Source: Warburgia ugandensis (taxonomy: Eukaryota > Streptophyta > Magnoliopsida > Canellales > Canellaceae). Taken from it: a DNA stretch of 64,000 bases. The DNA is taken from NCBI GenBank assembly GCA_035236585.1, contig CP141130.1, positions 80,547,944 to 80,611,943 of the forward strand. The letters run 5' to 3'. A program made the translations under genes and the position numbers. The notes under the pieces are model-generated. The model was not told the origin of the DNA. It saw only the letters and a program-made list of their open reading frames with translations, and did not search any database. Positions 1-12,600 of this stretch are shown in pieces. Every line of letters begins with the position of its first letter. Positions within the stretch are counted from its first letter, which is position 1.

Positions 1-1140
1 ATGATTCATGGTTTAGGAGCTAGAAAATGGCAATCAGCAACAAACATAAAATTGTGGTTCTTCCTATAGTATCGTTCCTCTCTTAGGACTTCTCAGTTCA
101 CTTAACCATTTTTTGCTTTCTGGATCATAGACAAGAATAATTGAGATTCTCCTGACCATTCGCGAAGCAAGGCATTATTAAGGCACAAATTCTTCCTGAG
201 AATACCAAGAGAAATCATGTTTGTCCTCATTCATACCACTGGAAATATTCATTGACTGAAACAGAAACTTGACCAGTATTAATAGAAGACAACAAGTAAA
301 ATGCTAAAAATTTTAGTGTCTTTATTTTTCTACTTCCGAAGCCAGTCTCTTGTGTAGCTACTGTTTAATGTCATGCATGAAATAAGTTTAAGAGGCATCT
401 GCAAAACCGTCTGTATTGCCCTCGAAAGCATTAGGAAGTCTTCATTAAATTTGCTCTTTTCAGAGTGTTTTCCAAGCTCTCATAAGTATGTTAGCATTTT
501 CAATTTAATCCTAAATTGAAACGGTCCCAGCATTTCCATAGACAACTATCATTTCTTCACAATCAACAAGCAATACCACTCATGCTTGGAGGCAATCTCC
601 TTTTAAACACATTCTAGATAATAGTAGATGTTTACATAGTCTAAATGTACAACAGACAATTTATCTTCTTTTCTTACAGCTGCTTATTATATTAGAGAAG
701 GGTGGCTATGAATCTTTGTTTTCACTTCATTAGAAATCATGCTAAATAAGATGATAGTGAAAATAAATAGCTGAACTTCCTGTCAGAAATGAGCATGCAT
801 TCTAAAGTTTTGAAGCACATGCCCACACATAGTGAGCCAAAGTTTTGAATAATTCATGCATGCGCACATCTGCAACCACAAAATAAAAGAAAATAGAAAA
901 TGAAAAGCAAACTATATCCCAAAATTTCATGATAATGTAGTTTCCTAAAGAGGAAGCAAATAAAGCACAAGCAATTGACAGAGAAATAGCAACAAAAATC
1001 TCAACAAATATTGAGAAAAGAGGACATGCCATAAATACAAGACAAATTAAAAGTGAGTTGGTTCATATACTAAAGATGTGTGACTATTTGTCTAGAATTT
1101 CTACCCAGCAGAAAGAGGGGTTTCTGAAACAGTAATTGAC
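1..1140 (-). other. Intron of the HAD-like hydrolase gene (left edge)
   Basis: AT-rich sequence with no recognisable coding segment. The donor at 1139-1140 (minus-strand GT) follows exon 3, so this should be intron 3, at least 1.14 kb long. Short open frames here (for example 802-1032) have no family resemblance. Confidence 0.6.
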
Positions 1141-2313
1141 CTTGCAACACCAGGTCGAAGAGGAAGCAACTTTTTCTCAATGAGAGCCATAAACAGTTCT
1201 GTTTTCCTTTTGTGAAGAGAAGCAATAAATTCCTTCCTTTCTTCATCTGACTTGGGAGCTTTCTCTGGCCAACCTGTCTTATTAAAATATGCAGTCATTC
1301 TGAAAATAACATAAAACAGTATCATTATCAGATGCAAGAGTAGCTATGTCGCCTGTGAGAAAACATCAATGTTTGCACTAACAATTGTGTGTATGTCAGT
1401 GCTTGTGAATACACAGCAAAGATATTAACCTGTCATGCTTGCTGTGAAGCATATAAAAGTGATTAGTGCCTTAGAAGATAATTTTACCCGCTGGAACTTC
1501 AGGAAGGGAAAGAAGAAATTACCTCTCTTTTCCACCCCCAATCTTGAGCAATTCGCCATACAAATCCACATCCCAGCTCACACCCAATTCTTTCTATGTG
1601 ACCATTTGCATAAATTTCAAATCATCAATTTCCAGTACTACCATTGAAAAATCGACAACAGTAGTATGGAAGCAAAGCCGCCAAATTGACAAGAAATACT
1701 TTGACACCCAACATTCTTCTTATAAATAAATAGATCATCAAGCAAAGAGAGAGACAGATTTTCCAGGATATCTTCAAATTCAATCTCGAAAACCATTTTG
1801 CCTTTATCGTAAAGAAGCTGATGAATGAAATTTTCAAAATGGGGGTAAAATACCAAACACCCATTTCAAAAATCACTACAAACAAACAGAAAAGAACAAA
1901 ATTCAGAGGAAATAGGAAAAACCCAAATGCCGAAAGGACCAAACAACCAGTAACAGTCCAATAATATTAAAAGATAGAGAGATATTCACCTCAGCAAAAG
2001 TGTCATTGAAGGAAACCCGATGCCCATCCTTCTCCGTATCAACAAGCACGCCATCACAATCAAAGAGAAGAGCCGAAGGTAAAGTAGATGCAGAGCAAGT
2101 CACACCTCTGCGAGGAGTGCTAGTTGCTCCATTTCTTCTTCTTGTTATGGCAAAGGACGAGAATTTCGCTTCATGGAATCGAATAGTAGAAGTAGAAATC
2201 TTTCTGGAAGGGAAGAAAGCTGTTGGAGTCAGAGTGGCTTTAGGAGAAGAGTTTCTGGTGGTAAGAAGAGTTGAAGAAGAAGTGACGACAGCTGAAGCGG
2301 TAGCAGTCGCCAT
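1141..2313 (-). CDS. Chloroplast HAD-like hydrolase (CbbY/At4g39970-like), first three exons, partial
   Basis: Exons read on the minus strand are 1990-2313, 1523-1593 and 1141-1299, each with GT-AG borders and a continuous frame (324+71+159 nt). Exon 1 starts at the ATG at 2313. It has a Ser/Thr/Arg-rich N-terminus typical of a plastid transit peptide (about residues 1-75), then the HAD motif I FDCDGVLVDTE with Asp85 and Asp87 as the expected nucleophile and acid/base pair. Exon 2 gives KELGVSWDVDLYGELLKIGG. Exon 3 gives MTAYFNKTGWPEKAPK and ends in LLPLRPGVA, the cap region of this family. The order and wording match Arabidopsis At4g39970-type proteins from memory. The next exon, expected to begin a VDQAL/CSTSNEKAV-like stretch, is not seen in 1-1140, so the gene continues left of the window. 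Substrate is unknown; sugar-phosphate phosphatase activity is only inferred from the family. Confidence 0.9.
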
Positions 2314-3067
2314 TAATTCGGATGAAGAATTTTGGCGTGCGTTTCTGTTATATGTGTTTACAACGGATAGTAACGGCTTTGCATTCCAGCTTATCCTTCA
2401 TCCAGCCACAAAATTATAAGTGCACATGGTGCAGTAGGCGCAGGATAGTGAAATCACAATTTTTTTTTTCTTTTACATTTTATTTTGACCACTGGACCTA
2501 CCTTTGGATAATCTGACACGTTCATCTGATTTCTCCGGCTGTAGATGTCCAGAGTAGATCAAAGAGTATGCTAGTGCGATGATCCTAGCATCTGAAACGC
2601 TGTCCTTTTCTACCACATGAAACGGATGCATAGATAACTTGTGTAAACGACTGTCTAAATGGTAGAATCATCCAATCATCGTGATCTTTTGTTTACAAAT
2701 AATGAGAGCCAAGGCAATCAACGGCTGGATCATCCAAAGATGAAGCTTCTCGTAGAAATACACGTCATATTATCATAATCATATACTCCCAAGTTCTTTA
2801 TACAAACACTTACTGGTGTAGCAGTTGTGTTTGTGAAGCGGTTTCACAATTCTACAATCAGCTGTAAACGTCCAGAAGTTAACTGGTATTGTTTAGGGTC
2901 TCGTTCTCACATATATGACCCAGCAGTTCATCGCCGTGGTTTAGGTCCAAGATTTACATCAATGAATTGAAGGGTCCGGATGATCAATTCTAGAATAATA
3001 AAAATAAGACACTCCACTCTTGCATCACAAAATGATTGTTTTCATAAGCATCCTAAAGGTTTAAAGA
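2314..3067. other. Upstream region of the HAD-like hydrolase gene
   Basis: Intergenic DNA between the HAD hydrolase start and the 3' end of SUD1; both genes point left, so the HAD promoter should lie here. I see no clear TATA box. The plus-strand frames across 2000-2516 are the antisense of HAD exon 1 and its leader. Confidence 0.5.
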
Positions 3068-3183
3068 GGGGGCAGCCTGGTGCAGAAAGCTCCTGCACAG
3101 AACCTTGCATTTTTGCAGGATGCTGTTTCCATGCCTCGAACCCGTGACCTCAAGTTCACACCATTGGGGGCCAGGCTGCCCTT
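3068..3183 (-). mobile_element. Au-SINE copy 1 (internally deleted)
   Basis: A tRNA-derived SINE read on the minus strand. It has the B-box-like block GTCACGGGTTC in diverged form (plus strand: gaacccgtgacctcaagtt), the GCAAAAATGCAAGG block, and the ending GGCTGCCC. It lacks the middle section that in other copies reads as a GGACCACAAGGGCC block. No clean target duplication is visible. Confidence 0.75.
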
Positions 3184-3692
3184 CATAGGTTTATGAAGTA
3201 ATAATTGAGTTAATTGCCAGCTTGCATTTAAATAAGGCATAATTGAACAAGCTAAAACACTTCAGGCAGAATGTATAGTTCACTTCTCTGATGATAAACC
3301 GCTAAACTTTTCTTATCATCAGCTGTAAGTGGATAATTATTGTTAGGACATAAACAAAAGTCCAAACCCCAGAAGCATAAGAAATCCACTGGAACCTGAT
3401 GAGTGCTATAAATCCCATCCATGCAAGCCAAAGAGAGCAGCCTGCGGATATGCCCTAGAGATGACAACAAATATTATGAACAGAGTCATTCAAAAAGAAG
3501 CAACAAACTAGATATTCTATCACAATGTCATACAACAGTTTCTAATTATCAAGCTTTGTTGACCATTATATGTATGCACACCCTAACCCAAAGGAAGCCC
3601 TCAAACTTAAAGGGACCCCACAAAATGCCACAAGAACCATGGCCTAACACTATAAGAGGCGTTTGGGACTTAGCTGGCAGAGTGACGTCCAA

Positions 3693-6600
3693 CTATGCAA
3701 CAGCCTGCCTTAGATTTTGAAGGGGATCATGCTGATTAGCTCGCCTTAATCTCAGCCCAACATCAGCTTCGTGCTCTCGCAAGATCAGACCCACATCTGC
3801 CCCATTAGTATCTTGCATATATGGAACAATCTCTGTATCGTTCCTTCTCTCCACTGCATCCTCTCCAAAATTATGCAGTCTGCGGCCAACCAAATAGCGG
3901 TCATCCCGGATGGAGTTGTGAAGATTGGTGAACCAGACATGAAATCTCTTGGCGCAGAAGCAGAGCATGCTGAAGAGGAGGCAACCAAGCCAGGCAAACC
4001 GGTAGACAGCCGAGTTCACTATGAGTGGATAGCCAAGGACAGGGAAAGCTCCCTTTGCGAACACATAGGGCACACATAAGTAAGTCAGAAGCTTTATTAT
4101 TATTGGAATAACAATCTCACGCAACACCCACAATCCCCGCAGTCGTGAGAAGCCATCTTCTCTCACCCTCTCAAACTTGATCTTCCAACTCACATCCACT
4201 AAGGGTGCCATCTGATCCAACATAACCTGTTTCAACAAATTCATGTAAGAGTGTCAAGATTAAGCTGTGATGTTAAATCAACTTTCCAGCCGCTCAATTC
4301 ATCATTTCACTCCAACGTTTGATGTTTAAAGAAACAGAACAAGTGACTGAAGGGTTACCAATCTAGTCCAGATCTTGAGAAAGATGAGACCCAATGCCCA
4401 GTCCTGATAAAGGAGAAAAACCGGACTTTCATCTATAGGAACACGCATTGGCACAATCACCAGCAGCTCAAAGAGCAAACCAATCAGCACTGGGATGACA
4501 AAAATCTGAAAACAAAAAACAATGTTATCACATGGAAAGAAATTTTCTAAAAAATGTAATCTGAGTTGCTATTGCACAAAGAAACTGCTTACCCATAAAG
4601 ATAACAATGCAGAACTCTTAATAACAATAGTGCACCACTTCCAGACTTGGGTTACCAAATCACCAACTCGCTGTGTTTTCACACATTCAATCGCATATCG
4701 GGCACCGGCTACTGCAGACCAGATGATGTAGCATCCAATATTGAACGCATATAAATCTAAGAAGGAAAAACGAAATTAGACACCATGAGCATGGAATGCA
4801 GATTAAAAGTCCATGGTTTTCATAGTTACCATTGCACTTGACACCATGAGTAATTGGCAGGCGAGGAATGGCATTGAACAATGCCCGTCCAAGCGAAATG
4901 GGTACGACTATCAAAGCTGAATTGAAGAGGAGCAAGGTCATCCATGCCAGTACCAGCAATAGGACAATGCGAAGCACAAAACCATAACTGCCAATGGCAG
5001 AATTTCATAATTGTCAGCCAATAAACTTTGGAATTTAAATATCATTGGAGCCATACTGAAATTAGTTCGCGGCAAGGATGAAAGCAGGTTAGATCCAGAC
5101 CCTATCAAGCACATAGCAATTTACAGGTGCTGAATCAATCATGTGAATGCAGGCAACAGAGATCATTTATGGGAGCATCTAGTAATTTCATATAAGCATG
5201 TAGACAGTGCAGGAACAATCATAAGCAGGGTTTTGTATGGCAAATAATTACATGTCAGCCAATAAACTTTGGTATTTAAATATCATTGTAGCCACACTGA
5301 AATTAGTTCACGTCAAGGATGAAAGTAGGTTACATCCGGACCCTATCAAGCACATAGCAATTTGGAGGTGGCAAATCAATCATGTGAATGCAGCCAACAG
5401 AGACATTTATAGGAGCATCCAGTAATTTCATATGAACATGTAGAGTGCAAGAACAATCATAAGTAGAGTTTTGTATGGCAAATAATACGAGAATCAATAG
5501 GCAAAAGATATTCCACGAAAGGTGGTATCAAAATAAACAGAATTGATGATAAAATGAAAAGGATTTGTGGGAAATAACTGTCTCATTTACCAACAGGCAC
5601 CATACCATTAGGTCCTTAACTGAACAATAACTAACAAACAGTTCAATCTGGATGGTTTGATGGTTATACTTTGGTATATGCTCTTAGACATGATAGGACT
5701 GTTTGCTAGCATAGTTGTCCGAGCTGGAAGGCAATTGCCAGAAGCAGTGCAAGAAGGGGAAGCAGGAAAAGTGGGCTCCATAAAGGAGAAAATGCAAATA
5801 AAAATACAAATAAGAAAACCATATGAAAGCAGTAGAGTCTGCAAAGACAAAAGGTATCAAGATCATCATGGAAAATAACCATGTGGAGTGTACGACGCAT
5901 CATTGAAAGTTAACTAGAAGAACCATACAAAGGATAGAGATCTTCAAGTTTAATTACTTAAATGAAGCTAAATTGAGGTGGATTTGTATTCCAGCTAAAT
6001 AGAGGGAACTACCCCTAAACTACATGTGCCAATTCCATCAATTTAAAGCACAAAGCTTTCCAACTAGTCTATCTTCGGACATGAGGCTACCCTCAGCTTC
6101 TTGTGTCACACTTTCCTAATCCTCAATAGTTGCCACAACTGGAATAGCATCAGGGCCTAAAGATTGTCAGAAAGATCGTCATCGTCGTCGTCCTCAAAGC
6201 CTTATCCTAATTAGGGGTCGGCTACAAGAATCTTATTCCTCCATTCACATCTAACAAGTATCATTATTTCATTGAGGCCAAGTGCTTTTAAATCTTTTCT
6301 CACCACTTCTTACAAAAAAACTGAACCACATATAATGCAGATTTTTTTTTTTCCCCTTTTTGACTATAACAAAAGGGTTCCCTGCCCAAAAATTTTGTGC
6401 ACCACCACCCAGCAAACCATGCAAGAAAGTTCAAGTCACAGGACAGGATTCAAAATTGACAAACAAACCCATGACTCCAAGCCTTCCCACGGCTTGAACG
6501 TCTTTATTACTATTCCATGTTTAGTTACTCTAACAGCCCTGATTTTTCTGTTCTTCTTTGGTTACCTTAATCTTTTCTTCTTCCCCTTGTTTCCTATATT

Positions 6601-9600
6601 TTCTAAGCTCGCCCACTTGCACAAATGCATGCTAGTGATCACCAATAGAAGAAACACAAAATCCCAACAAAATTAGAAATGCCACGATTGCAGCAACCTC
6701 TCAAGGGAAATTAAGAACAAAGAAAACTCTCTTGTTTCCAGTAAACTACAGCAGTTGTAGCAATGACATGTTTCTGTTCATTTATCTGTAGCAGCAGCAA
6801 ATTGCATAAGCTATTTCACTTTTGCAATATTTGAATTAGTGCAAGACATGTTCTATGAAGTTTGACATTCCTTCTCACAAGACAGTAAGTACAAGAGAAG
6901 GCCACCAACTACTTACCCAAATGAAAGAGGATGCCAAAAAGAGCCCAAAGTGACCATCCAGGAGATTTTTCTTTTAGAATCACTATAGGTGTTTGCATGA
7001 AATGCAAATATTCTAGGTGCATGAGTTCTGAGTTCCAAAGAGGTATCCCTCCACGAACAGAAGTCGCAAGCTTGGGTCCTGTTGTTGCCAAGTTTTGAAT
7101 GTTTCAAAGAACGGCGTTGCAAGTTGCAACAGGATGATATTAACCATGTCAAGCACTCAGTAGTGTGGCAATTGGGAAGGCAGAAATAAATGTAAATTCT
7201 GGTGGCATCATCCTTGCTTGAGAAGGAAAACTTTCAATGGCTTCACATGCATAAAAAGAAAGCCACTTTCCAGGAGAAAGGCTTGAAACACAGTCAGAAA
7301 ACATCAAATTAGCCCAATCCAAATAATAACTAAAAAATCACTAAGTTGATTCACGTGTCAAATCAGTTCATAAACCAGCCAAATCAATTTGGAATTTGTC
7401 CATTATATGCAAAGCTCCCAGAGACATGCTGGTTCAGTCATTGATTAACCGAGTCAACTTATTTCGAATGGTCTTAGTTACTGATCAAGTAATATTTTAA
7501 ACACCCAGTGGTTGTCCTTTGGGAAATTTTTTCTAAAATTACCCAGTCAGTGAATTAGTCCCAATTACACATAAAAGGTCATAAAATATCTGGAGATGAC
7601 TCCTGAATACCAAGCTTTGTTGGCACATTGGCCCTCAGCCAATTCTAAAATCCCGAAATTTTGTCTCAGAAAGTTTTAGCCACAAAGATAAGAAAAGATT
7701 GCCATTTAAAGAATATATAAGTAATAATTCAATGTAAATAATGTCAACCCTCTAGTGCTACTGAAAGAATGTTGCTAAAAGAAAAGGTTTAATGTGAAAT
7801 GCAGCTAACACAAAAGGCAATAATGGACTTTAGTAACTCTCTTTACAAACTGACTACAAAAGAAATTTTCAAGTTAGGGAGCTATGGATAGGTTGAAGTC
7901 CCAATTCCCATGCACACCCCATTTTTTTCTTTTTTTGCCGCATTATAGTATTATATCTGAAGGATTTTTTTCAACAATAAGAATAGAATTAAATGCATTG
8001 TTCTATTGCTGGGTGGCTTCATTGTTTGCTTCTGCTTTAAATTTTAAAAACTTCTATGCATGAATCCACTAAAAGCCACATGCCCTATGCTGATATGCAA
8101 ACTCGGTGCATGTGCCAATAAAAAAGTTCTTCGTTCATAGATAAATAGAAAGTGACAAATTTAGCAACTCATCTATTAATGAAATCTTTGTTCAATTGTT
8201 TTGGTAGGTACCCTGGATTTACCTATACTGTTCATTAAACCAGTAAAGATTAAGGCCAATTTTGGTATAGCGGTACACTTTGGTCCATATTGGTCTTATT
8301 CATACATATCTGTAGCTTTCACACTGGCTGAAAGTGACAGAATCCTGTATGCAGCTTGAGTTATAGGTTTTTATTTTCATTTTTGCTCATTTACACGACT
8401 TTAAGAGTCTTCAAAGGGTAAAATAAGGAGTATCAGAACACTGTCCCAATCAATTGGGAGCATTTATTTCACTAAACATGGTTCTCTACTAGAGCTTTCA
8501 ATAATAAAAAAGGAAAAACCCAAAAACTACTAAACCGACAAAAGAGACTCCAACGCATTTTTGTGAAAATCACATGGATTAGCAATATTCAACACATAAA
8601 ATGTCAACCTGTGGAGATTTTGCTACATCTGGTGAGATCTAAGCTTTTGATCATCATCAATGCCTTATCCTGAGTAATGGTTGGCTACACGAATTTTGTT
8701 AATAACATTCCCCACTTCATGGCTTCATTTAGTACAAAAAAATTTAAATCTTTTCTCACCACTTCTATCCACATCCCTTTGGCCCTTCTACTCGGCCTTT
8801 TGGATCCTTCGACATGGATCAACTCACTCCTTCTAAATGGTGTCATTTTCAGTCTCCATTGGACATGTCCAAAACATCTAAGTCTACCCTCCCTCATCTT
8901 GTTATCTATTGGTGCTACTCATAAGTTTCCTCTAATGTTTTCATTTCAAATTCTATCCTTTCTTGTCTTGCCTCTTATTCATCTCCACATCCTCATTTTT
9001 GGCTATGCTCATCCTAAGTATATGTTGTTCCTTAACTGCCCAACACTATGATCCATAAAGCATGCCCGGCCTTACAATCATACTGTAGAATTTTCCTTTT
9101 AGTTTGAGCGGCACCTACCTATCACACAAAACTCCAAAGACATACCTCCATTTGTTCCAACCCACTTGGATTCTCTAGGTAGCATACCCCTCAATCTCTC
9201 TGCTCTCATGAATTATCGATCCCAGGTAACGAAAGTGGTCTTTTGGGGGACTTCTTGGTTATCCATCTTTACAGCTACTTCACTCTCACTCCCCTCCTTG
9301 CTAAAACTTCATTCCATATACTCTGTCTTGGTTCAGCTAATTAATTCCTTTTACACTCTATAGCATCTCTCCACAACTCTAACTTTGTGTTTATGCCCTC
9401 ATTTGTCTTGTCAATCAAAACTATGTTGTCTACAAATAACATGCACCACGAAATCTCCTCGTATGAATGTTTGTAAACTCATCCCTAACTAACGTGAAAA
9501 GGTACGAGCTTAATGCCAATCCTTAGAACAATCCCATAGTGATAGGGAAATAATCAGTATCTTTGCTAGGGAATTCCCCCCATGAAACCCCTTTCTCACC

Positions 9601-12600
9601 CAACACCCACCATATTAACTTTCTAGGGACCTTATCATAAGCTCATTCTAAGTCCATAAAGAACATGTGGAGGCCCTTCCTCCTCTCCCTATATTTCTCT
9701 GTCAATTGTCTAAGTAGGAAAATAACTTCCATAATAGACCTCCCAAGCATGGAACCAAACTGGTTTTCTGATATAGAAGTCTTAGGTCATAAACTTTTCC
9801 CAATCACCCTTCCTCAAAATTTCATAATGATAGCTTCTACTATCTCATTTCTTCCTACAATACCAAACCCTCCATATACCCTGTCATATCCTTCCTTTTC
9901 TTTTCCTACATGAACATTTAAGTCCGCTCCTATAAATATCCCCTCTGCGTTAGGAATTTCTTACACTAATCCCTCCATACCTTCCCAGAACTGTCTCTTG
10001 ATTCTATCTTCTAACCCTAACTGTGAGGCATATGCACTTATGATATTTATAACCTACTCTCGTAAAACAAGTATTATTAATAGAATTCTATGACTGATTC
10101 TTCTAACAGCTATAACATTATCCTTTAATTCTTTATCCAAATGTATCCTACATCATTTCTATTATTGTCCTTTCCTACGTACCAAAGTTTATACCCATTG
10201 ATTTATCTAGTTTTAACCCCTTTCCACTTGGTTTCTTAGACACAAGCTATGTTGACTCTAATTTTTCTTTGTGTATTTTACTTCTTTTGAGAGGTTTAAC
10301 TCCTATAAACATATTACATGAAAAAATTCTAAAACTCTAGCAAAAAGAAGCAATAGTGCAGAGGTGTTTTCCAGAAAAAGTAGAGAGAACTTAACGTGAT
10401 TAAGCAATGACAAAGTTATTTAAATATAAATTCGAATGATTATGAAACATGTCGTGTTTTGGATGATAGATTTCATCTATCTAGTCATCTAAAATAGCTG
10501 GTTACCAAACAATGCTTCCAATTCCTACCAGCTGTTCTTCAAATGAAAATAAGGGCTCTGTACCACCAATAAGTAAAGCTTTCCTGGCTCTTGATTCTCC
10601 ATTGAATTTATGTGCATTCCTCCTAAACCTCTACGGTGGCATCATAGTAATTAAAACACCAACCAGACATTTACTGATGAATATCTCCTTGGTAAGGACA
10701 TCTTTCTGGAAACACAAATCAAATCTCACATTCGTCCATGCACATCTATATATCATATACGAAGCCTCTAATGAATCACAATGGGCATCATTGGGTAAAT
10801 TCCTTTATATACCAAACAACTTGACAATTCCTCAAGCAGTGAAATATTAAAGGACTCATCCATTGTCCACTTTCATCATTGATACCATCTGTGTCACCAG
10901 GATAACTTGCTTAGATTCATATATTGTCGAAATGGTTTCCAAAATTGGAAGGTGCTTAAATTATGGCCCTACATCCACCATATTCTTGCCCATGAGCAGA
11001 TCTTATTTTACATTCAACATCTTTTACTAGATTAAAGTGTCAGAGCATATGCCAGGAGCAAAACAGGTATTTAGGTCTACCACTGGAATTTGCCTTCAGG
11101 ACTCCCATTTTTCCATCTTCCCCCAACCTTACCTCTTCCATCCTTGGTCAGAAGTACAATAGTTATTAGGCTACCCCTTGGAGGCTCGGGGCGAAGCACA
11201 GGCACTCTCATCTAGATCTGCTCCAGCTCCATATGAAATATTTTAGAATATTATCAAAAAATACACAACCTTCTTAGCCCGACCCAAACAACCATTGGTG
11301 CCAAACAGATCTCCAGTCTCAAATCTCAATGTACAAGCCTTCAAGAATGCCCAGAGCCTCCAGAATCCACCTTATCATATAAATACAACCTATATTGGCC
11401 AAAGAAAGTTAACATGGCGAGGATGAGTTCAAAATCAACCAGAAAGCATAAGAAATGGACAAAATTCAGAAATGAGTTCTATAGGCATGAGGCTTGAAAT
11501 AACAAATAGAAAGATATGTGGCATGAAAAAGTTATAAATTGATAACAACAACCCACAGCAGCAAACAAGGGGGGATCAAGTAAGAAAGATATAGAGGTAA
11601 TCTCATTCAAGGTCTCAAAGATAACTTTTGACAAATCATACAATTTATTCAATCATGGAGATACTTGGTAGAACAAAAGTTAGTGAACTTTTTAACTCAA
11701 GTGCAGCGTTCTGAAACAATTATAAGATTATCGTGTCCAAGAATACTCACTCAACATCAGCCTGATCATCAGCATCTAACTCTTCTACATTTATGTTTCC
11801 TGCTGCAGGAGCACGTCTGTCAGCATCTTCACCAGCCACAAGTGCAATCAAGGCCCTATCTTGCTGCCCAACTCCAGCACGACGTACATCACGCAACTCG
11901 TCTTGCCTTGCTGGGTCCAGATTACCATTTTCATGTCCTCCATTATCTTCTGGTCTGGGCAGCAAGAAATCAGTTAAGCCAAGTGCCCAACCAACTACAG
12001 TAAACCATTGGCGCATAAGGGCTTTGATTGTTGCCCTTGGCTTAAAATGCTCAATTGCAAATGGTATACAGATTTGAAAGAGAAGCATGTCGGCAGGAAT
12101 CTCAGTAAATGGATCAGACACTCTGCACGGCAAAATGTATCATAAGATGAAGGACATATACAAAGGATATCTATTTAAGCAAAAGAGACAAGTCAACAAA
12201 GTTTGGCCACATTGTACTGCAACTTACAAAATATCCAATGGAAAGACAGAAGGTGCTAAGCGCATGGCAAGTTTGACAGGAAGAAACACAAGCATCACAA
12301 TCAAACTCCCATAGACAGCCACAGATAACAAAACCCTGCGTGCATGCTTGTGGACAGGGTCATCAATTAGATCACGGAAAGGGTTGTAGTTTGGATCAGC
12401 TGGGTCCCTGAGGAAATATAGAACGCCATTTCGTAAAACCTACCACAGACAGTTCAGAACAAAACATAATAAGCAAAATGAGCAAGGTGAAATAAAATAT
12501 ATGATCGGCAAGATCAAATGACCGAAGATCATACCCCTCGGAGAAGGCTCACAAAGATGCTAATCTGTAGCATATATACAATCCCTACAAGCCAGTGTAT

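Larger units (their letters stand above)
4988..11750 (-). other. SUD1 intron 5, 6.76 kb, repeat-bearing
   Basis: The donor GTGAGTATTC at 11750 and acceptor TTGGCAG at 4988 join exon 5 (ending in GA) to exon 6 (starting with T), restoring an Asp codon and the frame ADVDYGFVLRIV. The intron holds a 241-bp tandem duplication (5013-5488), an RTE tail (about 6176-6315) and a larger RTE LINE copy (about 8650-10330). The remaining stretches, 6320-8640 and 10340-11740, are AT-rich and show nothing I can name. Confidence 0.8.

Noticed and set aside
2000-2419. Plus-strand 139-residue frame
   Set aside because: Antisense of the HAD-hydrolase exon 1 and its leader; the minus strand shows the family motif.
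8677-9913. Plus-strand hydrophobic frames that look like membrane proteins
   Set aside because: Antisense of the minus-strand RTE reverse transcriptase; reversed RTE coding sequence reads as Leu/Ser/Phe-rich.
11665-12314. Plus-strand frames of 75-112 residues
   Set aside because: Antisense shadows of SUD1 exons 4 and 5, which carry the recognisable protein on the minus strand.
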